From assembly GCF_025145845.1 (NCBI RefSeq), contig NZ_CP102253.1, positions 434,001-498,000 on the forward strand: DNA of 64,000 nucleotides. The letters run 5' to 3'. The position numbers and the translations under genes are program-made. This document shows, piece after piece, positions 62,901 to 64,000 of this stretch. The notes beneath the pieces were generated by a model. It saw only the letters and a list, made by a program, of their open reading frames with translations, was not told where the DNA came from and searched no databases. Numbering within the stretch: position 1 is the stretch's first letter; every line of letters begins with the position of its first letter. This stretch comes from Alistipes shahii WAL 8301 (lineage in GTDB: Bacteria > Bacteroidota > Bacteroidia > Bacteroidales > Rikenellaceae).

Positions 62901-63315
62901 CGGGGGCGTTGTTCTTGTCCAGCACCCATCCGGTTATGGTCTCGGATTTGGGGGCCTGCTGCTTTTTTGCCGGGGCCCGGCGGATGAATACCTGCTGTCC
63001 GTCGATGGCGTAGGTGTTCTCGCTTCCTTCGAAGAGTTTGTCGAGGGTCTGGCGGATGGTGAGGTTGGTGGTTTTGAGGGTCACTTTGCGGGCCGAACTG
63101 AACAGCCCGTCGTAGTAAAAGAACGAGTAACCGCTGATCCGGCTGATCTCGTCGAGCGTTTCCGACATCGACTTGTTTTCGACCGAAACGGAAAATACTT
63201 TTCTTTCGCTCTGGGCTGATGCAGTCGACGAAAATGCCGGAATGCATAGGAGCGTCAGCAAAAGGGGCCGGAGTATCTTTGCGGCCCAAGTTTTAAAGTC
63301 CGGTTTTTTCTTCAT
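59968..63315 (-). CDS. SusC-like TonB-dependent transporter 3 with STN domain
   Basis: A 1115-residue transporter. Signal peptide to ASAQ, STN domain (about 40-108, MSETLDEISRISGYSFFYYD), carboxypeptidase-like domain (about 122-200), plug (DIVVVGYGTQRRGMVSSAISK; DAASAAIYGSRASNGVVLITTK) and barrel ending FGINITI. The STN domain implies signalling to the FecR protein encoded upstream. A nine-G run (coding strand) lies in a predicted barrel loop (YTPGGGYYTGG). A candidate antisense RNA covers its leader. It is closely similar in layout to SusC2 but not to SusC1. Confidence 0.95.
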   Translation of the reverse strand: MKKKPDFKTWAAKILRPLLLTLLCIPAFSSTASAQSERKVFSVSVENKSMSETLDEISRISGYSFFYYDGLFSSARKVTLKTTNLTIRQTLDKLFEGSENTYAIDGQQVFIRRAPAKKQQAPKSETITGWVLDKNNAPVSGATVIVAGTNKGVTSGIQGGFQLSDITLPATLNISFLGYEPRTVVVTPQNKDQLTVVLNEESKLVDDIVVVGYGTQRRGMVSSAISKMVVDENNQRQVASPGQLLQGRVAGVISTTGSGNLGSGERMSIRGISSISAGNEPLYVIDGIPITNEDANIFNFGETMSSMATIAVNDIESIEVLKDAASAAIYGSRASNGVVLITTKSGREGKATLRLNFQAGISQFPNLRRVKMANSKQYIEAYNEGVDNYNRQYGYQVGDADYQVHIQNPFGTMPDTDWMKIGTQLGRSYNVDVSVSGGNAKTTYYVGGSYNDQTGVIRTNAMRKANLKAKVTQKFAKWLEVGANVSGNYMKNDQIPGSNIGSSILERLIHQRPIDHVYTPGGGYYTGGTPQLTFHNPVQILDEQIAYIENYRILGNFFAKFNFFDDKLQIQANYNADLSFTYDYTYYNENHPYGTGVGRLVEAYRHVPNTTFEVYANYNDKFGDVDFSAMLGHSYQDVTRKQNYVDVRGFPSPSFNIVNAAAEFYNVTGTLNEYAMESYFGRITAGYKDRYMLTATLRTDGSSKFAPENRWGWFPSVSFGWNLGNEPFMEDSGIDLKFRASYGRTGNQEGISPWAYHAKMSGGKNYGGQSGIAVSDFGNRNLRWEKADQYDVGFDLAFLKGKVNMIFDIYQKNTFDLLYNKPVAAHTGTTSTLSNIGSIRNRGVEFTLNTHFNFGKHFSWLSQFNISHNKNIIKSLTGEDIIGSNRILRAGEEVGSWYVFEQLGIYQYDGEVPDPQYADGIRAGDVKWRDVNNDGQVTDEDRVIQGSSNPKFFGGWNNTFKWKGLRLDVFFTYQYGNKVLAEWMINAARLSHTSNVLASQVENRWTGPGSTNEYPRAIFNRATPNVRNSSRILHDGSFIRLRSLVLGYEFPAAITSKLRMKGLRIYFQGDNLFLISKYPGWDPDVSKDLNPLYYGVDRLTVPQPRMFTFGINITI
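61748..61756 (-). repeat. G9 (coding strand) homopolymer in susC3
   Basis: Coding-strand codons CCG GGG GGG GGA in the part encoding PGGGYYTGG, near the middle of the barrel. In frame as sequenced. Confidence 0.9.
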
Positions 63316-63328
63316 ATATTTGTAAAGT

Positions 63329-63410
63329 TATTTGATGGTTTACCTATTACCGTAATGTCAAATGACGCAGGGCAGGAGGTTTTAGCGGATCGCCTGCCTT
63401 GTTTTTTTTT
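63329..63410 (+). ncRNA. Candidate antisense small RNA over the susC3 leader
   Basis: On the plus strand a perfect -7 box TATATTTG (63315-63322) with a T-rich -33 region about 20 bases upstream predicts a start near 63329. An intrinsic terminator follows: GGCAGG/CCTGCC (63371-63376 with 63393-63398), then TTG and nine T (63402-63410). The product of about 80 bases would be fully complementary to the susC3 leader. Cis-antisense RNAs at PULs (DonS type) are known in Bacteroides. Confidence 0.5.
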
Positions 63411-63419
63411 GGGGGGGGG
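63402..63419. repeat. T9-G9 homopolymer block upstream of susC3
   Basis: Nine T followed directly by nine G in the fecR-susC3 gap. Length changes could alter the antisense RNA terminator or susC3 leader. Confidence 0.85.
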
Positions 63420-63471
63420 CTTTATCGTATTATCATAGGCAATTCAGGTTTTTCGGTTAGACTTAGGTCGG

Positions 63472-64000
63472 TTATCGGTGCAGCATATAGGTGCGTTTTT
63501 CGCTGTCCCACGTGTACTGAATCTGGGCGGTGTTACAGATTACATCGAGTACGCGGATGAGTTCGTCTTTGAGGATGAGTTCTCCGGAGCAGGTGAGCCC
63601 CGACGTCGAGAGATCGGCCACGATGTTGATGTTGTAGTATTTGGAGAGCCGTTTGACGATGGTGGCGATCTTTTCGTTGCGGAACTTGTAGTTGCCGTCC
63701 TTCCAGGAGACGTACTCCTCCACGTCGACCGCCGTGATGTAGTCGTGTTCCCCGGACGAGAAATACATCTGGTTCGGGGCGAGTTCCGATTTGCGGCCTT
63801 TGGCGTTGGTCACGGCGACCTTTCCGCCTACCAGCACCACCGACAACTCCTCCTCCTTTTCATAGGCGTTGACATTGAGGGTGGTTCCCAGAACCTCGAT
63901 ACCCGCGCGTTTGGTCTTGATCACGAACGGCCATGCCAGGTTATGGGCGATTTCGCCGTACACCTCTCCGTCGACGTAGATTTCCCTCCGGTCGCCGGCG
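63472..64000 (-). CDS. FecR-type anti-sigma factor, C-terminal part (cut by right edge)
   Basis: About 175 residues are visible; the N-terminus and membrane segment lie beyond the window. The FecR domain (IYVDGEVYGEIAH, FVIKTKRAGIEVLGTTLNVNAYEKEEE, VVLVGGKVAV) is followed by a DUF4974-like tail (FRNEKIATIVKRLSKYYNINIVADL) that contacts the STN domain of SusC3. It lies about 155 bases upstream of susC3. An ECF sigma gene is expected just outside the window. Confidence 0.93.
   Translation of the reverse strand, partial: AGDRREIYVDGEVYGEIAHNLAWPFVIKTKRAGIEVLGTTLNVNAYEKEEELSVVLVGGKVAVTNAKGRKSELAPNQMYFSSGEHDYITAVDVEEYVSWKDGNYKFRNEKIATIVKRLSKYYNINIVADLSTSGLTCSGELILKDELIRVLDVICNTAQIQYTWDSEKRTYMLHR

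Noticed and set aside
1..64000. CRISPR arrays, tRNA genes, rRNA operons, restriction or phage defence genes
   Set aside because: No regularly spaced repeats, no intact tRNA or rRNA, and no defence-type enzymes were seen.

Overview
The window looks like a chromosomal segment of a high-GC member of the Bacteroidales, most like Alistipes or a relative. The evidence is three SusC/SusD pairs, many lipoproteins with a Cys lipobox, promoters of the Bacteroidetes type (TTG or TTTG, about 20 bases, then TAnnTTTG), ECF sigma/FecR regulators, and a NagB-LmbE fusion gene. Coding DNA is GC-rich, with two AT-rich, gene-poor islands (about 26.64-30.38 kb and 49.55-50.58 kb).

Region 1 (1-26.6 kb) is a glycosaminoglycan (chondroitin sulfate/hyaluronan) utilisation locus. 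A leftward operon encodes a GH88 unsaturated glucuronyl hydrolase, a PL8 lyase, a Ser-type sulfatase and the start of a PL29-like/DUF4988 lipoprotein. A divergent rightward operon encodes a second PL8 lyase, SusC, SusD and a DUF5017 surface glycan-binding lipoprotein. The two promoters share a repeated 14-bp palindrome. Downstream lie hexosamine salvage and control genes: an N-acetylhexosamine 1-kinase-like gene, a CBM9-like protein, a NagB-LmbE fusion with an altered active site, a canonical nagB, a LacI-type regulator and a ROK regulator. Housekeeping fabD and a DUF4465 lipoprotein behind a cobalamin riboswitch sit between them.

Region 2 (26.6-30.4 kb) is an AT-rich island with decayed sequence, a perfect 54-bp palindrome and a complete IS4-family insertion sequence with a 9-bp target duplication. 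A 165-bp repeat at its left edge recurs at 49.55 kb.

Region 3 (30.4-49.5 kb) is a second PUL under an ECF sigma/FecR pair: BACON lipoprotein, SusC, SusD, FN3/PQQ-propeller lipoprotein, TIM-barrel protein, then three tandem lipoproteins that share one N-terminal module but carry different C-terminal domains (DUF4886/SGNH, endonuclease-exonuclease-phosphatase, DUF6528 propeller). It ends with a glycerophosphodiesterase, an organophosphate antiporter and an SGNH hydrolase.

Region 4 (50.6-64 kb) is a third PUL: FecR (cut by the right edge), SusC, SusD, a phosphodiester glycosidase, a BACON/beta-helix lipoprotein, alkaline phosphatase, a second phosphodiester glycosidase, a second organophosphate antiporter, and GH13. 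An 804-bp inverted segment currently splits both the second glycosidase and the antiporter. Regions 3 and 4 together look like machinery for phosphodiester-linked glycopolymers (teichoic-acid-like), which is my inference. All three susC genes carry a nine-G tract in the coding strand, suggesting slipped-strand phase variation.
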